This document shows, piece by piece, positions 48,068-59,787 of a DNA stretch of 64,000 nucleotides. The stretch is from assembly GCA_016630905.1 (NCBI GenBank), contig WBMQ01000011.1, positions 124,001 to 188,000 of the forward strand. The letters run 5' to 3'. Source of the stretch: Capillidium heterosporum. Taxonomy: Eukaryota; Entomophthoromycota; Entomophthoromycetes; Entomophthorales; Capillidiaceae. The stretch's first letter is position 1. Every line of letters starts with the position of its first letter. The notes under the pieces were generated by a model. The model saw nothing but the letters and a program-made list of their open reading frames with translations. It was not told the DNA's origin and did no database searches. Made by a program: the position numbers and the translations under genes.

Positions 48068-48770
48068 ATGGAAGGTGTAAGGTCCAAGGAGGTGCTGTTG
48101 GATCCAACTAATGACAGTGTCATAATGGGAGTGTATGACAGGGTAGGTCTGAATAGTAGGTCCAATGCCAACCATTACATTGGTAATATGAATCACTCAA
48201 AGGAGATAAATTCAAAGGGAAGTGAACAAAGTTTGAACAGAATGAGCTAAGAAGGCATGGAAATCGAATCACATAGTTGCACTATCTAATAACTAAAAGA
48301 CTTACTAGGAACAAGACTTTATTCGTAGACTAAGAACAAAATTAAGCTGTTGCAACAGCTATGGCTAAGGGTTGGGATCAAGAGGCGAATAATAGCTACG
48401 AATAGCAAAGTGGAACGTTATTAGGATACTTCTTTTAGATAGCAACAAAAGAAGGTTTAAATACTCTTTCGGTGCCTTGGCAGTAGCTGTACCAGAAGGA
48501 TTAGATTTCTGTCTAGTTAACTACTCTATAGATTACTTAAAATTTAGCTAGGAAGAATCTATACTTGCACTGAGCGCTATTGATGAGTTTACCATCACTA
48601 GAGCTATAGTATCCAGTATCATGCAGCTAATCACTAGTAAAATAAGCTCAAATATCTAGGATATAAGACATGTTGATGACTAGGATAGTTATAAGTAAAG
48701 GATTAAGTTGTTAGAATTGATAAGGAAGGTAGTAAAAGAAAAACAGAAAGGAATCAGTCTATAATCAAAC
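48068..48770 (+). pseudogene. relic of an unknown coding sequence with many TAG stops
   Basis: Over some 700 bp one can follow stretches of ordinary amino-acid composition. The first frame is 48068-48250 (MEGVRSKEVLLDPTNDSVIM...). Farther on comes a segment near 48433-48760 reading SFGALAVAVPEGLDFCLVNY, then EESILALSAIDEFTITRAIV and IKLLELIRKVVKEKQKGISL. These are interrupted almost only by TAG, with one TAA. I do not recognise the family. TAG in place of CAG or TGG is the change expected from CpA-to-TpA mutation on either strand. It could instead be random open stretches in AT-rich DNA. Confidence 0.4.
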
Positions 48771-49222
48771 AATCAACACTATAATAACTAGGGTTATTAC
48801 ATAAAGTCTAATATTATTCTATAGCATTATACTATTAAATTTCACTAGTGTATAAAGATAGCTTACTATTTAAAGTTTTGGTCAATACTGATGTTTCTTT
48901 CAAAACTGTAGTATAAAAAGCTTAATGTAATCTTTTTATATGAGCTAATAATAAATATCCAAGTTACTTACTAACCTTCCTATACCAAACTGTAAATGCA
49001 CACTCTTTATTTAAGATACAAACAACTAACTCATAAATTGAGCCAAAACTGCACAACTATACCAACAAATTACAACCAAGTCACAAACTTTATTCATCAG
49101 CTCGGCTAAATTTTGGTTCGAACTACGAAACACAATTACAATCCAATTCATGCGACCCATAGAAAAACTCAAAATTACGAGTTTGAGTAGTTTACACTTC
49201 TACATAACATTGCCAACACAAC
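48771..49222. other. intergenic upstream of the sugar transporter
   Basis: AT-rich promoter region, no gene seen. Confidence 0.5.
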
Positions 49223-51111
49223 ATGAGTACGAACGACTTGTCAAATTCAACTTCGACTTTAGATATCAACATCCATACCAGCACCGATACTTTATTAGAC
49301 AACAGCACCTACAAAAGTAACTACAACACCTTACCTAGTAAAAGCGATTTGCAAGATGAAAGCAGCAATGAAAGTGAAACTTCAATTTTAAAGCTTGTAT
49401 GTCTATCGATAGTCCTGCTAGGTTTACAGTTCGCTTGGACTTTGGAACTTTCATATGGTATACCTTTATATATTTTCACAATTGATTCATTTTCTAATTC
49501 TCGCTATATTTAGGTACTCCCTATCTCCTCTCATTAGGTATATCCAAACCAACTATGTTCTTAGTTTGGTTGGCCGGCCCACTATCTGGTAACTTTTTTT
49601 GTAAAAAATTATACAACTTATTCGTACATGTAGGGTTAATTATGCAGCCAGTTGTCGGTATTTTGAGTGATAACTGTACTAGTACTTTAGGCCGACGTAG
49701 ACCATTTTTACTACTTGGTGGCAGTTTCACGGTTGTTTCATTAATCCTAATTGGTTGGACCAAAGAGTTCTGTCAGTTAGTCGGCCTCAACGCTACCTTT
49801 GTTAAACTTTTGGCGGTGGTCGCTTTTTATCTGCTAGACTTTTCTATCAACACAAGTAATATTTATTTTTGTTTACTGATGTTGATTTGATGTTTTTATA
49901 TTTTAGTACAAGCGGCTTCTCGAGCATTGATAGTCGATGTCCTACCAGTGAATGAGCAAGAGCTAGGGAACGCTTGGGCCGCTCGCATGATTGGATTTGG
50001 TAATATAATTGGGTACTTTATGTAAAATTACCATTAAACTCGATAGACCTAACATTTCTCCTAGGGGGTACTTGGATCTAGTCACTGTTTTCCCCTATGT
50101 TGGGAATACTCAACTACAGACCTTAAGCTTCTTTGCTGTTTTACTGTTAATTGCAACTTTAGCTACCACTTGCTTGAACGTCAAAGAAATTCCTTACCAG
50201 AAGGATGAAAGTGAGGACAGTAAATTTAGGGACCAGCGTTTCTTTTCTGATCTGTACCATTTCTGCTGGAATCTACCGAAACCGGTTTTGGAATTGTGCA
50301 AGGTGCAGTGCTTCGCTTGGATCGGTTGGTTTCCCTTTTTGTTCACTTCTACCGTCTGGGTCTCCGAATTCCTACCAAAACATGATAACCCCAGCCGTAA
50401 CTTTGATGGTAATTCTAATTTATTAGTTTGGATCAGTCTACTTCGAGGAGACGATGAAGTCGGCGATAACACACGTGTGGGAGCCAGGGCCTTTGTCATC
50501 TACTCCATAATCTCGTTGATCACTTCCGTCATATTACCTCTCTTCTGTAGCAACCGAAGGACGGCTCACCATGCACATAACTCCAACCCTAACTCAAGGA
50601 CCTGGTTCCCAACCCTACCCCAGTACTTTACTTATTCCTTAGTACTCTTTAGTGCCCTCATGTTCTCGACTAAATTCGTTACCACGGTAGCTGGGGCTAC
50701 CTTCATCATTGCCACCTGTGGCATCTGTTGGGCTGTCAGTATGTGGGCCCCATTCGCCATAGTCGGTGAGTGTGCTCGGGATATCGAACTCAGATCTACA
50801 CTACCTTCCATCTCCAACATTAACCCAGAACATACACCTACTGATCCTTCAGTTCCATCGTCGTCTACCACCACCCTTTGATTGGTAACGAGGCCGAATT
50901 TAACAACATCAATGGTAATGTGGCTGGTTTACTTTTAGGGATCCACAACGTAGCGATAGTTCTACCACAGTTCCTATCCTCCTTTATGTCCTCTCTCATC
51001 TTTGAGTATTTGGGGAACGATACTTCCCTTGGTGTCATCATGCGAGTAGGTGCTGTATCCTCACTGATCGCTGCCTACCTCTCAGTAAGGTTGTGGAAGT
51101 TGTACTTGTAA
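49223..51111 (+). CDS. GPH-family sucrose/maltose-type transporter (Sut1-like), frame change near the 3' end
   Basis: A 12-helix major facilitator of the glycoside-pentoside-cation symporter (SUT) type that imports disaccharides with protons across the plasma membrane. Exons: 49223-49457, 49514-49588, 49634-49855, 49907-50021, 50065 to about 50878, then 51111 in a shifted frame. Diagnostic sequence includes WTLELSYGTPYLLSLGIS, WLAGPLSG|LIMQPVVGILSD, LGRRRPFLLLGG between helices 2 and 3, QAASRALIVD, and NIIGYFMGYLDLV. Splicing explains every junction except the last: the frame carrying WAPFAIVGE runs to a TGA at 50879-50881, while the conserved helix sequence NVAGLLLGIHNVAIVLPQF continues one base out of register. 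No standard intron fits. So it is a real frameshift, an unusual intron or a base-call error. Confidence 0.85.
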
Positions 51112-51535
51112 CGCAGTTTCAACTTACAACTGCTGGAATTTTTCGTCCTTTTAGTGTCTTTTGGGACTTTTATAATGGGATATATATGAATTTATTGATA
51201 GTTTTTTGGATGACTAATTTTATTAAACTTTAGTTTTACTTATTCTTGTTTTTTAAAATATACGTATATACCTGTATAGCTTGCAGTTTGTGGCAAGTAT
51301 GCATCCTATAAAGTTCTTTTAATTCATATATATATTTAGGATTGCCTATATTGGCTAACTATAATTGCATTACAAAGTTAGATTAATAAAGAATAGTAGT
51401 ATTTCCAAGTTTAACTATAAAGATAGAGCAGTTATATATATGTACTTATACTTTAGAAATTTGTATAAAATATATTTCTTTTCAGCTATATTGAATAATT
51501 ATCCTTATATATAAAACTATTTAAAATGGGTATGA
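51112..51535. other. 3' flank of the sugar transporter
   Basis: AT-rich; grades into the extreme AT block. No gene seen. Confidence 0.5.
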
Positions 51536-52560
51536 ACTTTCAAAAGCTTTTAGAGTAGCTATTATTAAAAAAGCTTAGTTAGCTATCTTTCTATTAATAT
51601 TACTAAGCTGTAGTTCTTAAAGTGCCTAATTTACCTTAGATTTTGGAACAGCTTTAAGTTTAGTAAATATATTAGTAATATTTTTAAGCTATTACTATAC
51701 TAGTTTATATATATTAAGCTAGTGATTTAAGTATTAAAGTTTTATTTTATAAAACTTAAGACTAAAACTAATATTAAATACTAACTTTACAGATTTTATT
51801 ATCAACTATATACTAAATTTACAAAGCTTAAAGCTGTTTATCTTTTATAACTTTTTAGCATTTAGTTTAAAGAAAAGGTAGATTTATTTATATATACTAT
51901 TATTTTTATACCTTTATTTTAATAATCTTTTATATATACTTTATAATTAAATTTAATATAGATATTAAAGTATAATATTATTTTTACTTATTTAATTACA
52001 AAGTTTTAAAACTAATCTTTAATCTAATCTAACTTTATTAAGTAGCTAGTATAATAAAACTTTAAAAACCTTTTAAAAAATTAGTTTAATAATATTTTTA
52101 ACTAATTAAACTTTAGCTTTAAAGTATATAATAGCTAATAATATAAAATAAGTCTAATATTGCTTTATAAAACTTAAAACCTAACTACTTTACTTTTTAT
52201 ATTTTATAAAAACTTTAGCTATACTAATTCTTATAATTAGGTTATAAATTAGTTTTGTTTATTTATTCTTTTATACTACTACTTTACTAATACTTTAATT
52301 AATAATCATTTTAGTTATAAAGTTATTTTAAATATTATCTTTTTACTTGAATATAAAAGTAGATAAACTTATATTTAAATTAGTTATTATAAAATATTAT
52401 TTAAACTTTTTAATTAATAGTAAAGGCTTTTATTTTAATACTATTTTACCTTACTATTTATAGTTATTAATTATTCTTTAATTTAATTTTTAACTATAAC
52501 TATTTTATAATAATATACTTTTATTTTAATAAGCTTCTTATTATTATATAATTTAAAATT
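51536..52560. repeat. extremely AT-rich block, RIP-like
   Basis: About 1 kb made almost only of A and T with scattered AGCTT and CTTTA. TA, AA and TT dominate, and CA, TG and CG steps are nearly missing. This is the composition left by repeat-induced point mutation (CpA to TpA on both strands). Any former gene or transposon is beyond recognition. Confidence 0.65.
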
Positions 52561-53280
52561 TTACTTTTTTAGCTTACTGTTGGGAAACATCCACAAGGAA
52601 CATTTACCAACTGGGGTTAGCCAGGAAGCAACAGTAGCCAGGACTCTATAAAGGCTAAGAACGTTGACCATAAGGTTATATAAGGAGGAGGCTCGTGCTT
52701 GGAGCCTAATCCAGAGACGGTGGGCAGATAGGAATACTCCAAGAGTAGCCATCAGACTAAGGAGCACAGTCGGGTTCATTGGTTCAGGAGGGTTCTAGGG
52801 TCTAGTTCAGTTCAATTCGGTTCAGTTCTATCGTTCGGTTCAGATCAGTGCAACTCTCTACTGTCGAGGGATGCCGATTATCAGTTCTATGTTATACTAT
52901 GCAGGGAGTATATACTATGCCAATAGCAGAAGAAATATCAAATGATTCAATACGTTTATTTAATAATAACTTAACCTCCTACGAAGTTCACCATGGGTCT
53001 TATATAGGTGACTTGTCCTTAGTAGTTGATACTTTTAATACTGGTAATTGCCGTTTTCCCTAATCCCTCAGTAACACTATTCCTCTTGTTTTCTGGGCAT
53101 TTGTCATTAACCCCAGAAATGACAAGATTGATTTAAAGACTGTCAATGCTAAATAAAACGCTTAATTCATGCTAAAGAGAAAAGAACTTCTAGCATTGCT
53201 AAAATCGATGCCGAACTGGTAATCTATGTGTCCGGAATGTAAAACTGAATTCTAGTTAAGTGAAACTACAGCTGATTAGA
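52561..53280 (+). mobile_element. possible retroelement relic between two AT-rich blocks
   Basis: Base composition returns to normal sharply. The segment begins near 52572 with TGTTGGGAAACATCC, has a TATATAAGGAGGAGGCTCG stretch at about 52675-52693, short irregular repeats of GTTCAGTTC / GTTCGGTTC at 52800-52845, and TTATCAG at 52877-52883. A 71-codon frame (52848-53063) includes MPIAEEISNDSIRLFNNN. The order TG start, TATA region, primer-like sequence, open frame resembles an LTR followed by the start of gag, as in Copia-type elements. No second LTR and no polymerase is seen. The assignment is tentative. Confidence 0.35.
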
Positions 53281-54500
53281 AGGATTTCCTTACTACTTTT
53301 TATCTTTTTTAAATAATTTATATTATTTTTACTTTTCTAGCTTATTCTATTATATACCTTTATTATAATAATATTATTAATTAAATCTTATAGTATTTAT
53401 ATAAATTATTGGCATTTCTTTATTGCTTATTTTTATGATATTTTTAATATTTTTAACTTTTAATTAATTAAATAGTTTATATTTATAACTTATTTTTATA
53501 CTATATAAGTTTAATAAATAAGTTAATTTATAATTTAAAGTTAAAATTATATAAATAATTAAATTTTAAACCAATTATTATAATTTTTAAGCTAAAATAA
53601 ATAGTAATAATTATATTAAAAAATTAGGCTATATAAAAAGTATAAAGTAAATATATTCTATTATTTTAAATTATTTAGCTTTTATATATTTAATTAATCA
53701 AATAGAAAAGTAGCTAAAATATACTTTATAAAACTGATTATAATAATATAGCTATTTATTAAGATATAAATATATATAAAATTAACTTAAAAATAAACAA
53801 TAATTAATTTTAGTAAGTAAAGAATTAAAAAAAGGTAAGTTTCTATCTTTTATATATTTAGTTAGCTTTTACTTTATAAAAGGTACTTTTATTTTTAAAG
53901 AATAAAATTTTATTAGTTTATAGAATATCTTAAATATATAAATCTACTGTAGCTTTTACTTAATTAAGTTAAAGTTTAATAAAGAAATTTAAAAGCCATT
54001 TAAATATAATTAATATAAACAACTATATTATTATACTAAAACCTGCTAAATAGATGATTGAAAATAAAACATTAGTTTTAATTTAAGCTTTAAAAAAATA
54101 AGTATCAATCTTACCTTACTATATATATTACTATTTATATTATTAAATATAATATAATTAATAGCTATTTTAAGTTTTATTTTAAAAGCTATTATAATAG
54201 TAAAAATGCTGCTTAATTAGTTAAATTTAAAACATTCTTTTATTAAAATCCATTATACTTTAAAAACAGTAATAAATATATTATATATAAAATCTATTAT
54301 GTATTAAGCTATAAAAAAGTTAACAAATTAAAATTACTAAACCTTTTAGAAAAATCTTTGCTACTATTCTGTATAGAATTGCTTCTATTATTAACTATAG
54401 CTATAATTCAAACTATATTATTAATTTTATAAAAGGTAAGTTAATTTTAATCTTAAGTAGAGATTTAAAGAAAAGTAAAGAGGTATTTACACTTTTCCTT
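53281..54500. repeat. second extremely AT-rich block, RIP-like
   Basis: Same composition as 51536-52560. Together they bracket the 52.56-53.28 kb segment, as expected if a longer element was mutated unevenly. Confidence 0.6.
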
Positions 54501-57500
54501 TTAATACCTTTGATTTGTATATTAGCTTATCAATATATTTGTTTAGATAATAATAAGTTGAATAAATATATATTAGCTTTTTGCTTATGTAAGAATTTTA
54601 TCAAATTGAGATATTAGTACATATATAAATATAGCAGGTACCTAAAGGATAAAAAGGCAACTATACTATAGTATATTATTATACCTAATGTAGCATTTTT
54701 AATAGGGATTCAAATTGGATATAGTAAGATATCCAACAGATAATAAATAGGTACACCTGAACTTAAGAACTTCAATCTAAAAGATAGTTTACAAACCTTT
54801 GCTTTTTCTCAAAATTTTCTAATTAATAAGGAAATTTGGACAAACTCCTGCTAAGTAAAAGATAACTAGTTCTCCTCCTACTCCTAATATCTCAAGAAAT
54901 TGAAGGTCAACTCCAGTTACTATTAGCACGATTTTTTATACTTCCACTGTAAGTACAGCTTCTTTATTTTCAATTTTAGCATCAACACCTTGACAAGAAC
55001 AATATTTTTGATATTGAACTTGGATAAATAAATTTAATCCTTACCAGAAGCTCAAAAAATGCTTGAACAAGTACGTAGAGTGGCTCCAGGTAAACAATTT
55101 TTGTAAGGATATATATATTGAGGCTATAGTCGATAAACCTTGGAGTTTGGAGATTGAAGACCTTGGTTTCCATCTTTAACTCTGCTTTCTCATTAAGACG
55201 TTCGGTTTTGATTTTGAAGGTAGAGAATGGATCCGGTTGTAAGTTGACTATTCGAAACTTTACTCAAGGTTGCTATAGAGGTTTGAAAACTCCTTAAAGT
55301 TTGCTTATCAGGCAAGGTAGTTTATCATATTGGGTTGTGTAGGATAGTCAATCAGGTGAAACGAATACTTGAGTGTCATCTAAACTCTTCAAAAAGGAAT
55401 TCTTTGACAAGCCGACCATAGCTGCAGTTGATTATAGAGCTCATCTTAGTTGAGTTTTGCAGTGCTTTCTAATTAGTATTTTTCGATTGCGATGCTACGA
55501 TTTTTTATTTTTATTTCCATCTATTACTTATATATAGTTAGTAAATGTATTTTTGTTATTGCTAATCGTCTATACCCAAGCTATTGATCAAATATAACTG
55601 TTTGTGGTTAATTTATATCATTTAAATGGATTATTTCTTTGTGTTGATGGTTAGTTAGGCCTCATTTGAGCAAGATAGTGTTAATACGGGTGATATATAT
55701 TGATGCTGATAAACTTTATATACAAATTCACATATTCATGGGAAATTCTTTAATTAGTATAACGAGTTAGTGCTATATGTCTTGATTTATTCTGCTCATT
55801 CGATTTCGTCCAACATCCAAGCTGTATGTAACTCTAGTGTTTGCATAAGTGGCAGAGGTATATCATTCAACGGTAACCAGCCAGCAAACTAAAATATAGC
55901 AATAAAGCTGGAAAAATCTTACTAACTTTAGCCTACAGAAACACTTTGAGTATAAATTTCAGGTATAGGAACACAGGTAGAACTTTTACTAGATCCAAGG
56001 TTTAGCAACAGATTTGTACCTACAGCTAACATCCCAAGTATTTTTATAGTTTTAGTTAGGAGTATCAGTCGAACTTAGATCTCAAAGGTATTTCTTTGCA
56101 TAAACATCTACCTTTGAGTTCTGGACCTCGGTTTCAACACAATTCCCGATTAGACAGGTTTGGATCTTAGTGTAAGTAGATCTTAGTGTCGGTAGTTGAC
56201 TTAAAAACGTATAGCCAACATCTTTTATGGTCGGTACCTGGACCCATTAGGAATTTCCCAAAATACTTGATTTGTTATCTATACCTTTCTCCAACAGGAA
56301 ATATTTTACTAGTTCCAGAGTTTGAGATAACCCGAAGTTCAAGCGTTAGCACACTATCTAATACAAAATCGGGATGCTGAATCAATTAAAAATAGCAAAT
56401 CTAAAAATAATATTTGACATTTCCTTATCAAATTTAGGACCAGGATCTAGAAGTAGTAATTACACTTTACCCAGTTCAAAATAGTATTAAACGCAATACA
56501 AAAATACGAGATGCTGAGGAGTAGGCTTTCTATGGCTAAGGCCGTGACCTTCAACTCATCAACGCCTAAAGATCTTTAAAGAAACTCTTAAAGCTCCTCC
56601 CTAAATCAGTTCGCTGATGTAAGTTTTTAGGTAGAAACCAATAGCTTAATTCGGCATTATACCAAAGTAAAATTCGGCATACTCAGCTTACTCTTTGATT
56701 GTACCTTCCAAGTTAGAATATGAATATAAAATAGTATCGTTATAGAAGACTTTAACATCTAATAGTATAAGCATTTCTCAATTTATATTTATAAATTACA
56801 AGCCTATCTACATTTAAATATTCTACTGACGTCTTTAACTAGTATATTTGAAGCCCTATTCAACTTCAAGTACTAAAGCGCCACAACGCACCTCTACAAC
56901 AGATTCAATTAATGACAATTTATTGAAGGCTTATATATCCAAATTTTCAGGTAGTCATCAAATACACTAGAAACAATCCATCTCTACGTCAACATTTTCA
57001 ATAGCCTTATCTTGACACCTTAATAAATAAGAAACATCATTTGGTTAAACCCGTCAAAGTATACTACCTTTCCACCTATAGACAACTGGGCGAACGGTAT
57101 AACAAAAGCCTGCCAGGATTTTCTAATAAAATATAACACTTTTAAATCCAAAAGAAGTTTAAGGCCTGTCGTAACTTTTGGTTTAATAAAAAATTCCTAG
57201 AAACTATATTACGAATCTATAAGGCCGCCTTAACTGCAATCGTGCCTATCGCCATTTCCCTTCATAGGTTTGGATTATTAATTTCGAAGCTTCCTTAAAT
57301 AATCACCGTAGTTGAAGAGTTGGGCTGGAATTTCAAGTCAGTTGGCAGTAACTGAGAAGGTTCCGACTTTTGAAAACTTTGTTTTGGATAGGTGTCGGAT
57401 TATCTTAAACTCTTATGGTATAATAATCCAAACTTTTGTCATTCTATTTTTAGGATTTATTACCCGGCTAAATCTTTTCCGAAATCCGTTGGCACGGTGT

Positions 57501-59049
57501 TGGGTGGGATTTTAGCATCCTTTTACTCTATAAACTTCCAAACTAAAGTAACCAAACAAGCTAGCCAATTCTTTACAAAGCTTTAAGAAGCTTTGATAGG
57601 ATTTCTCGCCTGAAATTGAAGCCCAATCTATCCTATCTTTGAATTTGAGAAATAGACCTGCTAACCCCATATACCAAACTTATATATAAGTATGAGTTAA
57701 GACTATGTATATGGCACAAATTCTAAATTTAAAGTGGCATATCTTTGAAGAATACTGTACAAAAGTTTTGTTCAAACTTTAAACTAAATTTCCTTTATAG
57801 ATAATATCATAACCTGAGTAACCAATAGAAAAGCTTGATAAGGAAACTGATAACTTTATTGGCTACTCTTCAAATTAGAGCTTGTACACAAAAGATGCAA
57901 TCCAAATTTTAAACAATAGCTAACCTACTGCAATTATATATATATAACTATATCTTTTTAAAGCAAATGTTATAAATCGTACCCTTATAATCAAATATAA
58001 AAGGCATTCCAACATTGGGAATTTACCTTAGCAACAACCTATCCAACCTAACTTTTCAGTTTGATGTTAAAACTGCCATCTCCATACAGCTATAATTTTT
58101 CGAAAGGCGGGGTAAGTTTACAAAGCTGAACTCATAATTACATTGGATTAATATCACCATAAAGAACATCTTCATATAAAAACTACCATGCATTTTTTAC
58201 ATTCCCACTGACTAAAAAGCTTCCCGGTCCGATATTGCCATGTTCCCAAAAGCTGATTAGCTTTTGCAATTTACAGCTATATAAACTTGGCTAATTTATA
58301 GGAACGGGGTAGTACTGGAGACTTTGACAAGGATAAATGTAGCTTTAGTAACACCTAATAAATTTATTCCTTTTGTAATTGTAATAGCCTTATGCTTCTT
58401 CCCATCCTCAAGAATAGAACTTGCTAGATAGCGATAGCAGTCTTTTTATAAGATAAATTAAATGGCTACGATCCCGTCTTTATAAATATAGGTGGTGGTA
58501 TATAGAAGCTTTACGTCTATATAGTAGTTAAATATAGAACCATCAAATAACTTTCCTAAATTGGGGCAAAGCTTGTTTAGAAAGGTGAATAAACGCATAG
58601 TAGCGTCTATTTATTCCCTACTTTAGGATCTACTTTCTAGATGCATAGATCCTATGATGAAATTTTAGATTGTAGAAAGGAAAGGCTGAAGCAATTTTGC
58701 TTTAGGTTACAATAAGTATGGTTGAAGCGGTGAAGATACCACCTCTAAACAGCAAAAAATTGGCTGGGATCCGAATTTTGTATCCGAAATTTTCTTACAA
58801 GTGAAACCTAGGGTTCGAAAAGGTTTGAAACCGAAAATAAAGATGTCAATCGAGAATTAGCAAAACAAACTATAGGAAAATTTTAGAAATAATGTTTTTA
58901 TAATAATATTTATTATTTATGAAAGAATTTTGGAGACATTTTGAGAGTTGAGTTGTGAGTAGGTAGAGTTTGGATGAGATAGATGCGTAGAATTATAGTA
59001 CAGTTTCCCTTATAGGGTCGTAAAGTTGATACAGTTGAAAGATCTAAAT
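54501..59049. other. gene-poor region
   Basis: About 4.5 kb without a supported gene. Frames of 60-70 codons occur at 54982, 56186, 57312 and 57392. The two at 57.3-57.6 kb overlap a possible 36-nt intron (GTATAA...TTTTAG, 57419-57454), after which IYYPAKSFPKSVGTVLGGIL is open, but nothing upstream extends them and I recognise no family. Confidence 0.5.
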
Positions 59050-59787
59050 TTAGCAGGGCAAGTTGGATTGGATCTGATGGGAGATGAACTGGTTGACCTT
59101 CTGGATCGAGATGTTACGCTTGCATTTCTTGGAGACTAAATGCCTCTTGTAGATGTCGGAGCGGTAGAAGGATTTTTTACAAGCCTCACATTCGTAAGGT
59201 CGGAGGTTGATGTGGGTCAATACGTGCCTGCGCATGGAGTTCTTCCTAGAGAACTCTAAGCCGCATACAGGGCAGGTGAAGTGACCAGTTAGTTTGCGGC
59301 AGCCAGCTGAGGTGCAGTTCTCATCTTTACCCATGCAGGGGCACTTGTTGGTGGGGCTGCGTTTGGATTTGATACACCTAGAGGTGGGGACGACGTTGAT
59401 GAGGGGGGAGGCTGGCTCTTCGGCTTTGCAGGCAACGGGCTCCTGCTTCATTGGGAGATCAAAGACACCCATGTTCATGAGATTGGGGCTGGACGCCATG
59501 TCGCTGAACTGGGATAGGGCGTCGTTGGGGGAAGAGCTGGGGGCTGAGCTCAAGGCCTGGTGCCCGTTGAAGAGCTCCTGGCCCCAGTCGAAGGAGTTGT
59601 AGTCTCGGACGTTCGACCTTACGATGTAGGTGGGTAAGGGCTCCTCCTTGACAATTGCGTGGTCCTGGTGACCGATCATGTGGTTGACGGGCATGGGGTG
59701 GTACAGTTGGCTCATGTCAACGTCCATGTAGAACTGTTCGTTCATGGCGACGTTGTTGTAGTTGTTGATCATAGCAAAGTTCTCCAT
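59050..59787 (-). CDS. C2H2 zinc-finger transcription factor
   Basis: A single exon of 245 residues. The C-terminal half holds one classic finger (CPVCGLEFSRKNSMRRHVLTH, about residues 172-192) joined by the NLRPYE linker to a second of C2HC form (CEACKKSFYRSDIYKRHLVS then KKC, about 200-222), so it should bind DNA. Just before them a Cys cluster (KCPCMGKDENC...GCRK) may hold another zinc ion. The N-terminal half is disordered, Met- and Asn-rich and acidic, with two SUMO-type sites, VKEE and MKQE. Ser-Pro pairs (SSSPNDA, SSPNL, RSPTNK) may be kinase targets. Coding GC is much higher than in the surrounding DNA. Its target genes are unknown; nothing ties it to the CGG boxes, which suit Zn2Cys6 proteins instead. 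Confidence 0.88.
   Translation of the reverse strand: MENFAMINNYNNVAMNEQFYMDVDMSQLYHPMPVNHMIGHQDHAIVKEEPLPTYIVRSNVRDYNSFDWGQELFNGHQALSSAPSSSPNDALSQFSDMASSPNLMNMGVFDLPMKQEPVACKAEEPASPLINVVPTSRCIKSKRSPTNKCPCMGKDENCTSAGCRKLTGHFTCPVCGLEFSRKNSMRRHVLTHINLRPYECEACKKSFYRSDIYKRHLVSKKCKRNISIQKVNQFISHQIQSNLPC

Noticed and set aside
57312-57586. Possible two-exon gene with a 36-nt intron
   Set aside because: A plausible intron, but no open sequence upstream and no recognisable family; left as part of the gene-poor region.
59294-59602. Plus-strand frame of 102 codons
   Set aside because: Antisense shadow of the zinc-finger gene.
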